Source: Eriocheir sinensis
Lineage: Eukaryota > Arthropoda > Malacostraca > Decapoda > Varunidae
Length of the DNA: 64,000 nucleotides
Direction of reading: 5' to 3'
Assembly (NCBI RefSeq): GCF_024679095.1
Contig: NC_066517.1
Span: forward strand, 20,584,540-20,648,539
A program made the position numbers and the translations under genes. The notes under the pieces were generated by a model. The model saw only the letters and a program-made list of their open reading frames with translations. It was not told the origin of the DNA and searched no databases. Shown in pieces: positions 43,967 through 56,109 of the stretch. Position 1 is the stretch's first letter. The number at the start of each line of letters is the position of its first letter.

Positions 43967-45000
43967 TATTATAATTGTGTCGATATTATACTTCTCGATA
44001 TTATACTTGTGCGTGTAATATTTAAAATGTCACCATCAATTAATAAAACAAATATTCACCAATAAACAAATTCCCCAACAAAATGTGAAGTCCTTTTAAC
44101 TAATAAAATATATAATGACAAATGAAACAAACAAACGTTGCTGATTATCACAACGAATATATTTATGAAACATAAAATGATCATGTGCTTACAATGTTAC
44201 GCTAAAAAAATATATCATCATCATCATTATCATTTTTATTATTTTTCTTTTATTGTGATCTATGAAAGGGCATCAAGCGTAAATAAGACATTGATAAAGA
44301 TTCGAAAAGAGTTACCTCGATGGGCAGACAAAAAAAATAGAAATAAAAGAGAGCGAAGAGGGGAAGGGGGCATAAATGGTAGTATTGTAAAAAATAAAAT
44401 TGGTACATTAGCATAATTTCACTTCATCATTTGCATACAAACATGAATACATTACTCAAGAAGAAATAATATATGTGTGTTTATAGAGAGAAAATTAAAA
44501 TGCATATTAGCACAATTCAGCCGGACCTAAATTATTGGCATGTACACTAACTGGAAAAAAGTATCGGAACGTGCGGGTGAACGGTGACTTTAGGGAATAT
44601 AAGCATAAAGTGTGACCCGCCCATCCCAATATTATCGCCGCTCTCAAAATATTTAAACTAGAAAATTGTGTAGCTGTAGAATATAAAAAAAAAAACATAT
44701 AATAAATGTATGTACAAATATATACACAATTTAATGAACGAAAACTGCAAATATAGCTGGACCTGTATTTAGAAATATGTTGTAATAAAACTTGCAAATA
44801 CATATATGCATATCAAATTTCAAGTATCTAAAATTTGTCTATGAAGTTAAAACAAAATCCAAAAAAATACATAAAAATAACGTGATATTAATGAAGGTCA
44901 ATGGCACTGAAACAAAATGAGAAATGGAAAAGGAAAATAATAGGAAGCATGAAAAAATTATATCCACATTTAGTACACTGATATAAACACTTAAAAGCTT
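43967..45000. other. AT-rich DNA, possibly with an old Tc1/mariner-like end
   Basis: About 1 kb of A/T-rich sequence without genes. TACACTAACTGG followed by AAAAAAGTATCGGAAC (44542-44570) resembles terminal inverted repeats of some Tc1/mariner elements, but no matching inverted end or transposase was found. CAGC(C/T)GGACCT occurs at 44518 and 44755. Confidence 0.3.
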
Positions 45001-45222
45001 GTGCCTAGAGACAGAGGAATAGCTGACTGGGTGGCTGGCGAGCGGGAGAGGCGGCCGAGATTAAAGGGATTCGGAATCTATCTCTGAGGAAAGTAAGCGA
45101 TCAGGATCCTCCATTACGGCCGAGGACAACCAATTACACGGGCGGACGATACGATTGAACCCCATCTGAGCAGCCTAATGGTGTTGTTTTGATACGCGAG
45201 ACTTTGTGCCGCGTCTACCAAC
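45001..45222. other. GC-balanced unique block
   Basis: Stands out from AT-rich DNA on the left and CAC repeats on the right. Contains a CCAAT core (about 45129) and CpGs. No open frame is supported. Candidate regulatory or conserved non-coding DNA. Confidence 0.25.
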
Positions 45223-45224
45223 AC

Positions 45225-45745
45225 TACCAATCACCACCATTGTCATCACCAACACCACCACCACCACTCCCTCCACCGCCAACCACAACCACCACCACTA
45301 CCACCATAGTTATCACCAGCACTACCACTTCTTCACTTTTGGCAAACTATCACCACCACCATCATCATCATCACATCGTTTTCATCACCACAACTACCGA
45401 TCATCACCATCTTTTAGTCATCTCCACCAACGCCAGTTTCCTTACATTCGCCAAAATCACCACCACCACCACCACTATCGTCATCACCCTTTTAGTCACC
45501 TCCAGCAACACCACTACCGCAACCTTATCCAAACCATCACCACCACCACCACCACACCCCCACCACCATACGTTCTCATTACCACCACAGCAACCACCAC
45601 TTTAGGCATCATCACCACCACACCCATTCCCATAAAGGAACAGGAGCAATAATGACAACAACAGAGGCATTTTTAGCATCATTTTAAAAGCATCACCACC
45701 ACCGTCATTATAATCCACACCACCACCACCACCACCACCATTACC
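45225..45745 (+). repeat. (CAC/CAT)n-rich region
   Basis: CACCAC and CATCAC triplets dominate for about 500 bp with many interruptions. Frames read poly-His or poly-Thr. Confidence 0.9.
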
Positions 45746-45825
45746 ATTACCATAAAAAGCAATAACAACATCATTTGCATCACATTAAAACAACAACACA
45801 AAGAATAATAATAGATGTTAAAGTT

Positions 45826-45841
45826 GTCGTTCTACTACTAT

Positions 45842-45874
<33 letters not shown>

Positions 45875-45875
45875 C
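45826..45875 (+). repeat. (TAC)n
   Basis: ACT/TAC repeats of about 16 units. Confidence 0.95.
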
Positions 45876-46009
45876 TTCCGCTCCCTATTATCTTCAAAAC
45901 AGACACACTAACAGTCCACCTCCACCCTCCATCTTCTAATATACCTCTTCCTCCCCTTCCTCCTCCTCTTCCTCCTTCCTTCCTTCCTCTATTACGTCTA
46001 ACCTCGTAA

Positions 46010-46012
<3 letters not shown>

Positions 46013-46106
<94 letters not shown>
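46013..46106 (+). repeat. (CT)n, about 46 units
   Basis: Pure tract. Confidence 0.96.
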
Positions 46107-46249
46107 GCTCTCGCTCTCATCCCCCCCCCTCCCCTTATCTTCTCTCCCCGTCCCTTTATGCAAATTGCTGCCCATTTCAAGTCCATTCTTACGGGGAGAG
46201 GAACTTTTTTTCCCTCCTTAGTGTAGTGCCATCAAGCGCCAATTGGGTG

Positions 46250-46651
46250 AGAGAGAGAGAGAGAGAGAGAATGGCTTTGAAAAAATTGTCTTCTGTCCAT
46301 ATACGCCACTTAGATGTTTTACTCCTTACATTTTACCTCCTCTTCTTCTTCCTCTTCCTCCTCTTTCTCCTCCTCCTCCTCCTCCTCCTCCTCCTCTTCA
46401 TACGTGTCACTAATGCGGCGCCTCTTCCTCTTCAAATCAGTAAAGCCTCTTTTTGAAATTGACTCTCTAGATGGACTTCAAGTTTATTTACATATCTCCC
46501 GCTTTCCTCTTCTTCAGCTTATTCCTCTTCCCCTTCTCGATTTGCTCCTCTGAGTCATAATCTTTTTTTTTGGTTCCTCTTTGTTATTGCCAGTATTGTT
46601 CTTGTTGTTCTTTTCTTCTTTGTTTTCTCGTACTCTTTCTCCTCCTGCCCC

Positions 46652-46701
<50 letters not shown>

Positions 46702-47080
46702 CTTTTTATCACCCTTTTCCTCTCTCGCCATGTTTCCATTAGCTCTTCCTACTTTCGTTTTCTTCACCCTCCTTCCTCTCCTCCTCCTCCTCCATCTCAT
46801 CTCCTTATTCCCTTCCCCCCCTGCTCCTTTTCCTCTTCCTGCTCCTCCTCCTCCTCCTCCTCCTCCTCCTCCTCCTCTTTCTCCTGCTACTTCTCCTTCT
46901 GCTCCTCCTCTTCCCTCTTTCCTCCTCTTTTTTCAACCTTTTCGTTGCTCTTCTACCCATGTTTCCATTCGCTCTTTCTTCCTCCTCCTTGGCTTCCTTT
47001 ACCCTCCTCCTCTTCTTCCCCCCTTAGTCCTCCTCCTCCTCCTCCTTCTCCTCCTTTGTGCGTGGGGGAGGAGGAGGAAG
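46250..47080. repeat. (GA)n, then C/T-rich domain with (TCC)n runs
   Basis: (GA)n at 46249-46270. (TCC)n runs at 46362-46398, 46640-46700, 46838-46877 and 47028-47055. Confidence 0.85.
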
Positions 47081-47084
47081 AAGC

Positions 47085-47165
47085 GTCATTTGGGCGGGGC
47101 GGGAGAGGTAATTAATCACCTGAGTGAAAGGTGAAAACAAAGAGAGTGAAAGATGCTCACTTAAC
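47085..47165 (+). promoter_or_regulatory. GC-box and E-box cluster
   Basis: TGGGCGGGGCGGGAG (about 47091-47105) fits an Sp1 GC box. TCACCTGAGTGAAAGGTGA (about 47115-47134) is an everted pair of AGGTGA half-sites with 7 bp between. Motif-level evidence only. Confidence 0.2.
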
Positions 47166-47174
47166 CTCAGCCAC

Positions 47175-47177
<3 letters not shown>

Positions 47178-47214
<37 letters not shown>

Positions 47215-47306
47215 ACAGCATTTAAGCATTTACTAGACATCATCAATTATTTCTCGTAGGATTATATTGTGTGTTTATGTATGAGAGAGAGAGAGAGAGA
47301 GAGAGA
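47178..47306 (+). repeat. Two (GA)n tracts
   Basis: Tracts at 47178-47209 and 47282-47306. Confidence 0.95.
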
Positions 47307-47935
<629 letters not shown>

Positions 47936-48004
47936 CCCCCCTGCAATATATCTCCCCGCCTGTCTCTCACTCCCCCTCCTATCTCTTAGCATCACATCAT
48001 CCCA

Positions 48005-48763
48005 TAAGTTAGCTTTTCCTCCTCCTTTCCTCCCTTCCCTCCACCCTTCCCTTCACCATCCTCTCCTTCATGTATTTCCTCCTCCCTTCCTTTCTGTCTT
48101 CCCTTCCTCTTTCTCTCCTCTCTTTTCTTTCCCTCTTCTCTGCTTCTTCTTCCATCTTCTTCTCATCTGTCCTCTTCTTCTTCCTTCCGTTATTCCCTCC
48201 TTTCTTCTCTCTCCTCTTCTCTCATCTCTTTGTTTCTCCTCTTCTCTCCTTTCTTCCCTCCACCTTTCACTCTGTTTTAACTTTATTTATTCCATTCCCT
48301 CTTCCTTCCTTTCTTCTGTCTCCCCTTCCATCCTTTCTTCTCTTTCCTCTTTTCTCCTTTCTTCCCTCTCCCCTTTCGTACTATGTTTCCTCCTTTCTTT
48401 CCTTCCTCTACCTTTCCTCGCCTTGCCTTCATCATTCCTTCCTGTCTTCACTCCACTCTTTACATCGTCCATCTTGTCTTCCCTTCAACCTCTTCCCTTT
48501 TACTTTTTTTTTATTTCCTCATCCACTCTATTTTTCCTGCTCCCCATCTTTTAATTCTTCTCTTTTCCTTTTATTTCGTTCTTTCTTCCATATATCCCCT
48601 CTCCAACCTTTTTCCCAGTTTCCTTTCTTTATCTTTCTATCATTTTCGTTTAGTTTGGTTTTATTTTCCCGTTCTCTACACATTTTTGCCTATCCTATCA
48701 CTTCCCTTACTTTATGATCTTTTTTTCTTTCCCCTTCTCCCCCCTCTTCTCACTATCCTCATC
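48005..48763. other. C/T-rich domain; no gene
   Basis: Continuous pyrimidine-rich DNA. All long frames are shadows. Confidence 0.6.
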
Positions 48764-49083
48764 TCTTCTTTTCCCTTCCCTTCCTTTCTCACCTTTTCCT
48801 CCATCCCCATTTCCCGTATTTTCCATCTTATTTTTCACTCCATCTCTTCCTTTCCCTTCCTTTCCTTTCTCACCCTTTCCTCCATCCCCATTTCCCGTAT
48901 TTTCCATCTTATCTTTCACTCCATCTCTTCCTCTCCCTTCCTTTCCTTTCTCACCCTTTCCTCCATCCCCATTTCCCGTATTTTCCATCTTATCTTTCAC
49001 TCCATCTCTTCCTTTCCCTTCCTTTCCTTTCTCACCCTTTCCTCCATCCCCATTTCCCGTATTTTCCACCCTCCTTTTCACTC
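48764..49083 (+). repeat. 81-bp pyrimidine minisatellite, four copies
   Basis: TTCCCGTATTTTCCA starts at 48811, 48892, 48973 and 49054, exactly 81 bp apart. Because 81 is a multiple of three, frames stay open through all copies on both strands. Confidence 0.95.
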
Positions 49084-49965
49084 CCTCTCTCTTCCTTTCC
49101 TCCTCCTTTTCATCTTGCTTTCTCCTTCCCTTCCATTATTTTCTTTTCCCTTAACTCCATTTTTTCCTCATGTTTACCCACTATCCTTTACTCCACTACT
49201 CTAATTTACCCCTTCCCTTCGTCTCACCTTTCATTTTCTCCATCGTCACCTTCTCTTCCCTGTCTTCTTCCTTCTCCTTCCCTTCCTCATCTTCTGGAAC
49301 GTCGCCCCTTCCCTGGCAGCTCTTCACATTCCCTTCCCCATCTTCCCTCACCTTCCTTTCTCTACCTTCCCTTCTTCACCCTTTCCCCATTAATCCTCAC
49401 CTTCGCTTCCCTATCTTCTTCCCTTCATCTTCACTTCCCCATTATCCCTTCACCCCTTCTCCTTCATTCCTCACCTTCTTTTCCCTATCTTCTTTCCTTC
49501 ACCTTCCCTTCCCCATTTTCCCTTCAATCCTCACCTTCTCTTCCCTACCATCTTCCCTTCACCTTCCTTCCCTTATCTTCTCTTCACCCCTTCCCCTTCA
49601 ATCCTCACCTTCTCTTCCCTGTCTTCTTTCCTTCACCTTTCCCTCCCCGTTCTCCCTTCACCTCTTCCCCTTCCCGCTCCTCACCTTCCTTTCCCTTCCC
49701 CTTCCCTTCATCTTCACTTCCCCATTTTCCCTTCACCCCTTCACATTCCGTTCCTCATCTTCCTTTCCTTTCCCCTCTCCTTCCCTTCACACCTTCTTCC
49801 GTTCCTTCCCTTCCCTTCCCTTCCCTTCCCCATCTACCCTTTACTCCATCCTCTTTCATTCCTCCCCTTCCCTTCCCTTCCCTTCCCCATCTACCATTTA
49901 CTCCCTCCTCTTCCGTTCCTCCCCTTCCCTTCTCTTCCCTTCCCTTCCCTTCTTTTCCCTTACCT
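49084..49965 (+). repeat. C/T-rich domain with CCTTCACCTTC-type and (TTCCC)n repeats
   Basis: CTTCACC/CCTTCCC permutations recur throughout. CCCCATCTACC at about 49830 and 49887 marks a 57-bp duplication embedded in (TTCCC)n. Confidence 0.8.
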
Positions 49966-50438
49966 GAGTGATGGCGTGGGTGTCCGGCACGGTCTCGGTC
50001 ATTTATCCAACAAAAACAAAGAGGAAATAAGAATCGGTCTGTTACCCCCGAAAAAAATGGTTGGCTGAAAGAGAGAAAACGGGAGGAGAGAAAAATAGTA
50101 TACGTGGATGAAAAAAAAAGTATATAAATCACGCTGCTAAAGTTAAAAAAAAAAAAAAGGAAAAAAGGAAAAAATGAAGAGCGTCATGCCGTGAATTATG
50201 TATGTGCATTTGTTAGTGTTATTTTTTATCTTTTTTTGGGGGGGCTGGGGGGGTGCAGGGGGATAAGTTCTACTCTACATTTTTTTTTTTTTTGAGCAGG
50301 GGACATTTTTTCATATCTGGGAAGTTGATTTAATTTCTGCAGCGCCGGCCCGTGTCCAGTTAGTCAGAGATGAGTTTTGTGCATTCATTTCCAGCAGTAT
50401 CAACTCACGAACACACGCCCACTCGAACTAGCGCGATG

Positions 50439-50441
<3 letters not shown>
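49966..50441. other. Mixed DNA; no gene
   Basis: A-runs and G-runs (50237-50262). No supported frame. Confidence 0.4.

Positions 50442-50516
<75 letters not shown>
50442..50516 (+). repeat. (CT)n
   Basis: Pure tract of about 37 units. Confidence 0.96.
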
Positions 50517-50520
<4 letters not shown>

Positions 50521-50529
50521 TCCTGCTTT

Positions 50530-51565
50530 TTTTTTGCCAATGTTCTGCTCCCCAGTGTTCTTTTCCAGCGTGTTAGCAATCTTTACAGCACACCCACACC
50601 TCCACTCGAGTACCTACATTCCTTTACACTATCAACCTGTTTTTAAGCAATGTTCTGTATCAGCAGTAATGACCTCTTTTGAGTATTATCTTTTCGCACT
50701 ATCAGCCTGTTTTCTTTGTTGATTGCGTTCCAGTATTGTTTTCCTGCGTGCTGGTAACCTTTTCAACGCACCAACACCTTCCCTTGCGTACATTATTTCC
50801 CACCATCAACGTATTTTTATCAATATTCTGTTTCCCAAAGGTATTTTCACTTAGTCCGCAATCTTTTCAGCAATAACACATTCTTTATACTACATATTTT
50901 CGCACTACCGGCCTATTTTGAGTTTATATAGTGCGTTTCTTGTGTTTCTATCTTCTCTTAGTTAGAAGACAAATACGAAAAAAAAACACAAGGTAGGAAG
51001 TGCACAAAGCGAGTAAATTCATTCCGAGGCCAATTTTCAACTCTTTCTAGTACCAGCGCTCTGTTTTTTGTAGCCTTTTATTCTGCTTTTATACCTGTTT
51101 TTCAGTGTGTTTTTAGCAGTTAGGTGGCGCGCGAGGTGACGAGTGGGTGCTACAGAGCGTGAGTGGGTGGATGGGAATTTGATAAGGGGCTGTATCGAAT
51201 TTGTATCAGCTGTTTGTTATTTTTGCTCATTATTCTGCTATTTACTGCTTATTTTTAGCGTATTTCTTATGGTGTATAGTATTAGTATAGCATAGTATAA
51301 TATAGTTTAGCGTGATATAATATAGTATGTAATGAATATAGATAGCCTGTGATATGAGGAGACGCATAAATAGAAAGAGTAGAGAGAAGTAAATCTAATG
51401 AGTTATATAATTTCCAACTATTTCTTGTAGTGTTCTATTTTTAGCATTCATTCTGCACTTTAATATTTTTTTCCTGAGTGTCTTTTTCATCGTTTTTTTT
51501 TAGGCAGTTCAGTATTCTGTGATGTCAAAAGAGCGTGAAATGCAAAAAGCGAACGGAGAGCAAAT
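50530..51565 (+). repeat. Fossil tandem array, unit about 100 bp, heavily diverged
   Basis: To about 50930, four units share (C/T)AATGTTCTG, TTTCC(A/T)GCGTG, GCAATCTTT(A/T)CAGCA, TTCGCACTATCA(A/G)CCT and GTTTTTA. From about 51040 a further series repeats TTATTCTGC, TTTTTAGC and TTTCAGTGTGT. Divergence is high and lengths vary, so the array is old. Confidence 0.55.
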
Positions 51566-51643
51566 TGATCAGTTATGTTAATTTCAACTGTTACCGTTTC
51601 ACCCTTTGCCCTGCGCAGCTCTTTTTTACTGCATGATTTCCTT

Positions 51644-51846
51644 CCTCACTTTCCCTTCATGCCTTTCTTTCCCTTACTCTCTCACCTTCCCTTCCTTTAT
51701 CTCACCTTCCCTTCCTAACTTCCCCTTCCTTCCTCTGTATTCCTCACTTTCCCTTCATGCCTTTCCTTTCCTTACTCTCTCACCTCCCCTTCCTATATCT
51801 CACCTTCCCTTCCTAACTTCCCCTTCCTTCCCCTGTATTCCTCATC
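51644..51846 (+). repeat. 98-bp tandem duplication in C/T-rich DNA
   Basis: CCTCACTTTCCCTTCATGCC starts at 51644 and 51742, followed by ACTCTCTCACC and CTAACTTCCCCTTCCTTCC. Confidence 0.92.
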
Positions 51847-52242
51847 CTCCCTTCTTTACCTTCTATTCATCTTTATTAAATTATGAATAGTAAGATTGAA
51901 CCGCTCTCAGTCCCTAGCTCATACCTATCAACACCTAAATCATCACTTCACCTGCAAACCAAATTTAACATTCACCTTAAATGCCGCCTCCATCACGTGC
52001 AGCGCCAAGTAAAATGCTGCACACTGGAAAAAGTTAGGCCTATAAAGATTTTTCCATCCCCTTGAGGCAGCGCAAAGGCCGTCCCATCAGCGCCACCTGT
52101 AGGCCTAACGCGCCACACACTCACCTTGATGAAAATTGTCACCTGCCACACACCTGCGTAAAGGTTTCCAGCGTTATTTACCTGTACGGGTGTGTGATCG
52201 ACGTGTGTGCTAACTTGGGTCTTTATCAGGACTTTATTGGGG

Positions 52243-52245
<3 letters not shown>
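51847..52245. other. Balanced DNA without a supported gene
   Basis: A short frame at 51883-52065 has no recognisable domain. CACACCTG motifs at 52115-52160. Confidence 0.35.
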
Positions 52246-52331
<86 letters not shown>

Positions 52332-52367
52332 GTCTATCTATATCTATCTATCTATCCATTTATCTTT

Positions 52368-52420
<53 letters not shown>
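52246..52420 (+). repeat. (CT)n, (TCTA)n, (CA)n compound
   Basis: (CT)n at 52246-52327, TCTATC repeats to 52365, (CA)n at 52371-52419. Confidence 0.95.
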
Positions 52421-52719
52421 AGAAGCAGGTTTTTTTTATTCAACTTGTCATCTCTTCATCTATTTATTTTTATTTATCTATCTCTTTGCAGGGTGAAAAT
52501 GACGCAATATAAAGCTTTACCGCATAACGTTATCTCTTTCCTTTTAATAAATAATTCACCAGACGGCATAAAATCATCCGTCAACAAATATTTGCTGGAC
52601 AGAATTAAATGATTGTTTCCGCGCCCAAAGCAAGAGTAATGCATCGCCGGGGTTCGCTCACTCAGTATTCGGAGTGAAATGCCGAGCTAAATCGTATTCC
52701 AGGTGAGGAGTAATTAATC
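52421..52719. other. Balanced DNA; no gene
   Basis: No repeat. A CAG|GTGAGG donor-like site at about 52700 has no open upstream exon. Confidence 0.35.
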
Positions 52720-53015
52720 GGCCAGGTGTTCCGATGTCACTAAATGTTTTTCGTTTTGGGGGGCGCTGTTTTTTTGTCACGTTTGCGTAGTTTTCTGGGG
52801 AGGGGGGGGGGTTGTGAGGGGGGGGAGGGACGGGAGAGGTATTATATTCCGTTGCTGTATATCACGTTGCAGCATTAATCAGGTGTTTCTGTATCACTAA
52901 ATGTTAAAGTGATTATTTTTTTTCACAGGGAGGGAGGAGGATTTTTTTCCGAGTCTGTGCATCACGTTTCAGTATCAGTCAGGTGTTTCTGTATCACTAA
53001 ATGTTAAAGTGTGTC
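52720..53015 (+). repeat. Three-copy repeat, 100-157 bp spacing
   Basis: CAGGTGTTTCTGTATCACTA with AATGTTAAAGTG is identical at 52880 and 52980; a diverged copy (CAGGTGTTCCGATGTCACTA) is at 52723. G-runs lie between copies. Confidence 0.85.
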
Positions 53016-53133
53016 TGTTTTCCCTTAGTAATTTTCTATTTGATTTATTCTTGGTTTAGCGAAGTCTCAAGTTTGTCTGTCATTTCCCTTCCATCTCTCG
53101 CTTATCACTTGTTTCCTTTACTGATTTCTCCAG

Positions 53134-53161
53134 ATCTGAAGAGGAAGTATCTGAGGAGGAA
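53134..53161 (+). other. Possible 28-bp exon, doubtful
   Basis: Acceptor TTCCTTTACTGATTTCTCCAG and weak donor GAGGAA|GTAAAG flank ATCTGAAGAGG and on. The open reading is xxA|SEEEVSEEE, similar in style to the 14615 exon, but it needs an entry phase that does not follow the phase-0 exit of the 15293 exon. Either another exon intervenes or this is chance. Confidence 0.15.
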
Positions 53162-53361
53162 GTAAAGAGCAACTCAATTCTGGAAGCAATGAAAAAACAG
53201 CAACTCACCACATCACTACTTAAAAACGCAGAAGTCCCTCTCTGTGTCTCTCTCTCTTTCTCGTGTTTTTTGGCTCTTTTTCTCCATTACATATAAGAAA
53301 TAACAAGAAGCCATTTCGTTCTCTGCCTCCTCATTGCTTATTCCTTTTATAGCATACAGAA

Positions 53362-53617
<256 letters not shown>

Positions 53618-53719
53618 GAACACGGCAGGTAATCACTCTTCGCCCTCAGAAACGCCTCAGCCTCGCCTCTTCCTCTGACACACACATATGGCTTGGAGGT
53701 GAACCGAGCCCCTTCTGTC

Positions 53720-53725
<6 letters not shown>

Positions 53726-53765
<40 letters not shown>
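53726..53765 (+). repeat. (TG)n
   Basis: About 20 units. Confidence 0.95.
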
Positions 53766-53766
<1 letters not shown>

Positions 53767-53829
53767 ACGGGGAGTAATTACACAGACCTCCTCCATTACT
53801 CTCCCAGCGTTAGGAGGATAGAAGAAGAG

Positions 53830-53932
53830 CAGAAGGAGGAGGAGGAGGAGGAGGAGGAGGAGGAGGAGGAGGAGGAGGAGAAGGAGGAGGAGGAGGAGGA
53901 GGAGGAGGTGGTGGTGGTGGTGGTGGAGGAGG
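53830..53932 (+). repeat. (GGA)n followed by (GGT)n
   Basis: GGA runs at 53836-53906, then GGT to 53922. Confidence 0.95.
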
Positions 53933-54320
53933 ATAAGTAAAGGGAGAAAAAAAGGGAAGAGGAGATATTGGAGGAAGAGGACTAAGTAGAGTAAAACGAG
54001 CAAGCTGAGATGGAGGAGGATCAGGAGGAGAAGGAGGAGGAGGAGGAAGAGGAAAAGATCATGATGGAAATTGAGACTAAGAACAAATGATTAATAATAT
54101 AACAAAACGAAATAGGTTGAAAAAAAAACTTAGAGCAGGGAAAATAACTGAATTAACTAAAAAAAAAATAATGAAAGAATGGATGGGGCAAGTTTAGTAG
54201 ACGGATGACTTGAAGAATAAGACGACTTAACGAATGCTGAATGACACACATAAGTAAGCAGATTAAAGGGTACTATAGGGGATTATGTAAATAGGAATAT
54301 ATGGATGCTGAGCTGCAGAG
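53933..54320. other. Purine-rich then A-rich DNA; no gene
   Basis: GGA/GAA stretches to 54060 followed by A-rich DNA. Confidence 0.5.
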
Positions 54321-54324
54321 GAAA

Positions 54325-54600
54325 GAATGATTAAGATGCTGAAGATGGAGATGGAGAGAAGAAAATGAGAGAGTGAGAGAAGGAGTAGGAGGAGAAGGAG
54401 GGCATGGAAGAAATAAATAAAGTAAAGACAAAAGAAAGAGAAGTAGAATGAGGAGTTTGAAAGATTAAAACTCTGAAGATGCAGACGGAGAGAAGAAAAT
54501 GAGAGAGTGAGAGGAGGAGGAGGAGGGCATAGGAGGGAGAAATAAAGTAGAGACAATGGAAGGAAAAATAGAACGAGGAGTTTGAAGGAAGAGGAGAAGA
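54325..54600 (+). repeat. 133-bp purine-rich tandem duplication
   Basis: GAGAGAAGAAAATGAGAGAG starts at about 54355 and 54488. Both units continue with GGAGG, GAGGGCAT, AATAAAGTA and AGAATGAGGAGTTTGAA or a variant. Confidence 0.85.
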
Positions 54601-54985
54601 GAGGATGAAAGTGGACATAGAAAAGAAGTGGTGATAATAGGAAAAAAAGGAAATAAGAGAGAATAAGAATACTGGAATAAAGGGGAATAAAAAAGATAAA
54701 TTTGAAGTTATAGGAGAAAATAGAAAGTGGGGAAAGAGAGAAATGAGAAAAGGAGAAGGAAAATAAGAGAGAGAGGAAAGAGGATAAGGAGGAGGAGCAA
54801 GAAGGTAAAAAGGAAGAAAAATGAGACTGGAAGAGCAAGAGATGAAGTAAGAGGATGAAGATGAGTGGGAGGAAGAGGAGAAAAGCATCAAAGAGGATCG
54901 GAAGAAGGAAAGAAGTGTCAACATGAATTAATATGTGCGAAGAGCTAATGGTCTTCTATTATGCATGTAAAGAGGCGGAGGGAGA
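54601..54985. other. Purine-rich DNA; no gene
   Basis: A/G-rich with AATAAGAGAGA motifs. Confidence 0.5.
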
Positions 54986-55515
54986 GGGCGTAGGTAAGGG
55001 AAAGAGAGAGAGGAGAGGAAGGTAAAGAAAGAGACGAAGGAAGGTTGAAGGGAAAGCAAGGAGAGAGAAGGGAAGAGAAAAAGAGACTCGAAGGGAAGGA
55101 CGAGGGGCAGACAAAGAGAGGGAAGAAGGGAAGGGAGAGAGACACGAAGGAAAGGCAAAGAGAGACGAAGGGAAAGGAAATATAGAGATGAAAGAGAGGA
55201 AAAGAGGCGAAGGAAAGGGAAAGAGAGAAGACGAAGGGAAGGCAAGGAGAGAGAGCAGAAGGGAAGAGAGAGACGAAAGGAAAGGAGAGAGAGAAGACGA
55301 AGGGAAGGGAAAGAAGGGCGAAGGGAAGGGAAAGAAAAGACGAAGGGAAAGGAAAGAGAGACGAAAGGAAGAAGAAAAGAGAAAACGAAGCGGAGGGAAA
55401 GAGAGATGAAGGGAAGGGAAAGAGAAAACACGGAGGGAAGGGAAAGAGAGAGGCGAAAGGAAGGGAAAGAAGTACACGAAGGGAAAGACGAAGGAAAGGG
55501 AAATAAAACGGTGAA
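54986..55515 (+). repeat. Degenerate purine repeat with GACGAAGGGAAGG motifs
   Basis: GACGAAGGGAAGGGAAAG and variants recur every 20-40 bp. The only regular pyrimidine is the C of GACGA. Confidence 0.75.
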
Positions 55516-55756
55516 GGAAAGTAGGAATTAATAACCTGCAATTACTTCTTCAACAAAAACGAAAGTGAAAAAATCATGATCACTCTTGAAATGTATGTTA
55601 ATATAATGTTAGAGAGATATATGTTAAGAAGAAAAGAAACAGAGGCAAATAAATGTCGAAATGGATGAATTGAATAAAATAATAAAGAAATACATGTGGA
55701 AATTGAGAGAGCAAACATGTAAGCACTGCGGAATGAAATATTTTATTGAAACTTAC
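55516..55756. other. AT-rich DNA; no gene
   Basis: No repeat. Contains AATAAA motifs on both strands. Confidence 0.4.
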
Positions 55757-55801
55757 CTGATCTTGTAGACTTAATCATCTTGCTCTTACATAGCGGTTTA
55801 C
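55757..55801 (-). other. Possible 45-bp minus-strand exon
   Basis: The minus strand has a strong donor ATCAG|GTAAGT (55751-55757) and an acceptor GATCGTGCAG. One frame is open and reads KPLCKSKMIKSTRS between split codons (phase 1 to 1). The polypyrimidine tract before the acceptor is poor. Confidence 0.2.
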
Positions 55802-56105
55802 CTGCACGATCACATGTTCCTTAATTAATTTCCAGGTGTGTTAGCGAGAGAGAGAGAGAATCACATAGATAGTTGGACGGTAAAAAAAAAAGAGAATAAT
55901 GAGAAACGAGCAGAAGAGGAAATTGATTAAAAGGAAAGAGAGAGAGAGAATGTATTGGAAAGGCGTCTCTTCCTCACTAAATCTATCTTCTTTCCTCTTC
56001 CGTTGAGGGTATTTACCTGTCTCTATGGCAAGGCTGTCAACAAGGTTCCTTTTAGCCGCCAGATCTATAGGTTTTTGACCCTTAAAGCCCTTCCGGAGCT
56101 CTAAG
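55802..56105. other. Mixed DNA with short (GA)n; no gene
   Basis: AGAG runs at 55847 and 55938. 55980-56100 is balanced, without a frame. Confidence 0.4.
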
Positions 56106-56109
56106 AGTG

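Noticed and set aside
45225..45745. His-rich or Thr-rich protein gene
   Set aside because: CAC/CAT triplets open several frames; there are no start or splice signals and no non-repeat coding part.
48707..49154. Frames with 27-residue repeats across the 81-bp array
   Set aside because: Period divisible by three in pure pyrimidine DNA; both strands are open; no start or splice context.
53134..53161. 28-bp exon as the direct successor of the 15293 exon
   Set aside because: Needs a different entry phase; in phase 0 it has an immediate TGA. Kept only as a doubtful feature.
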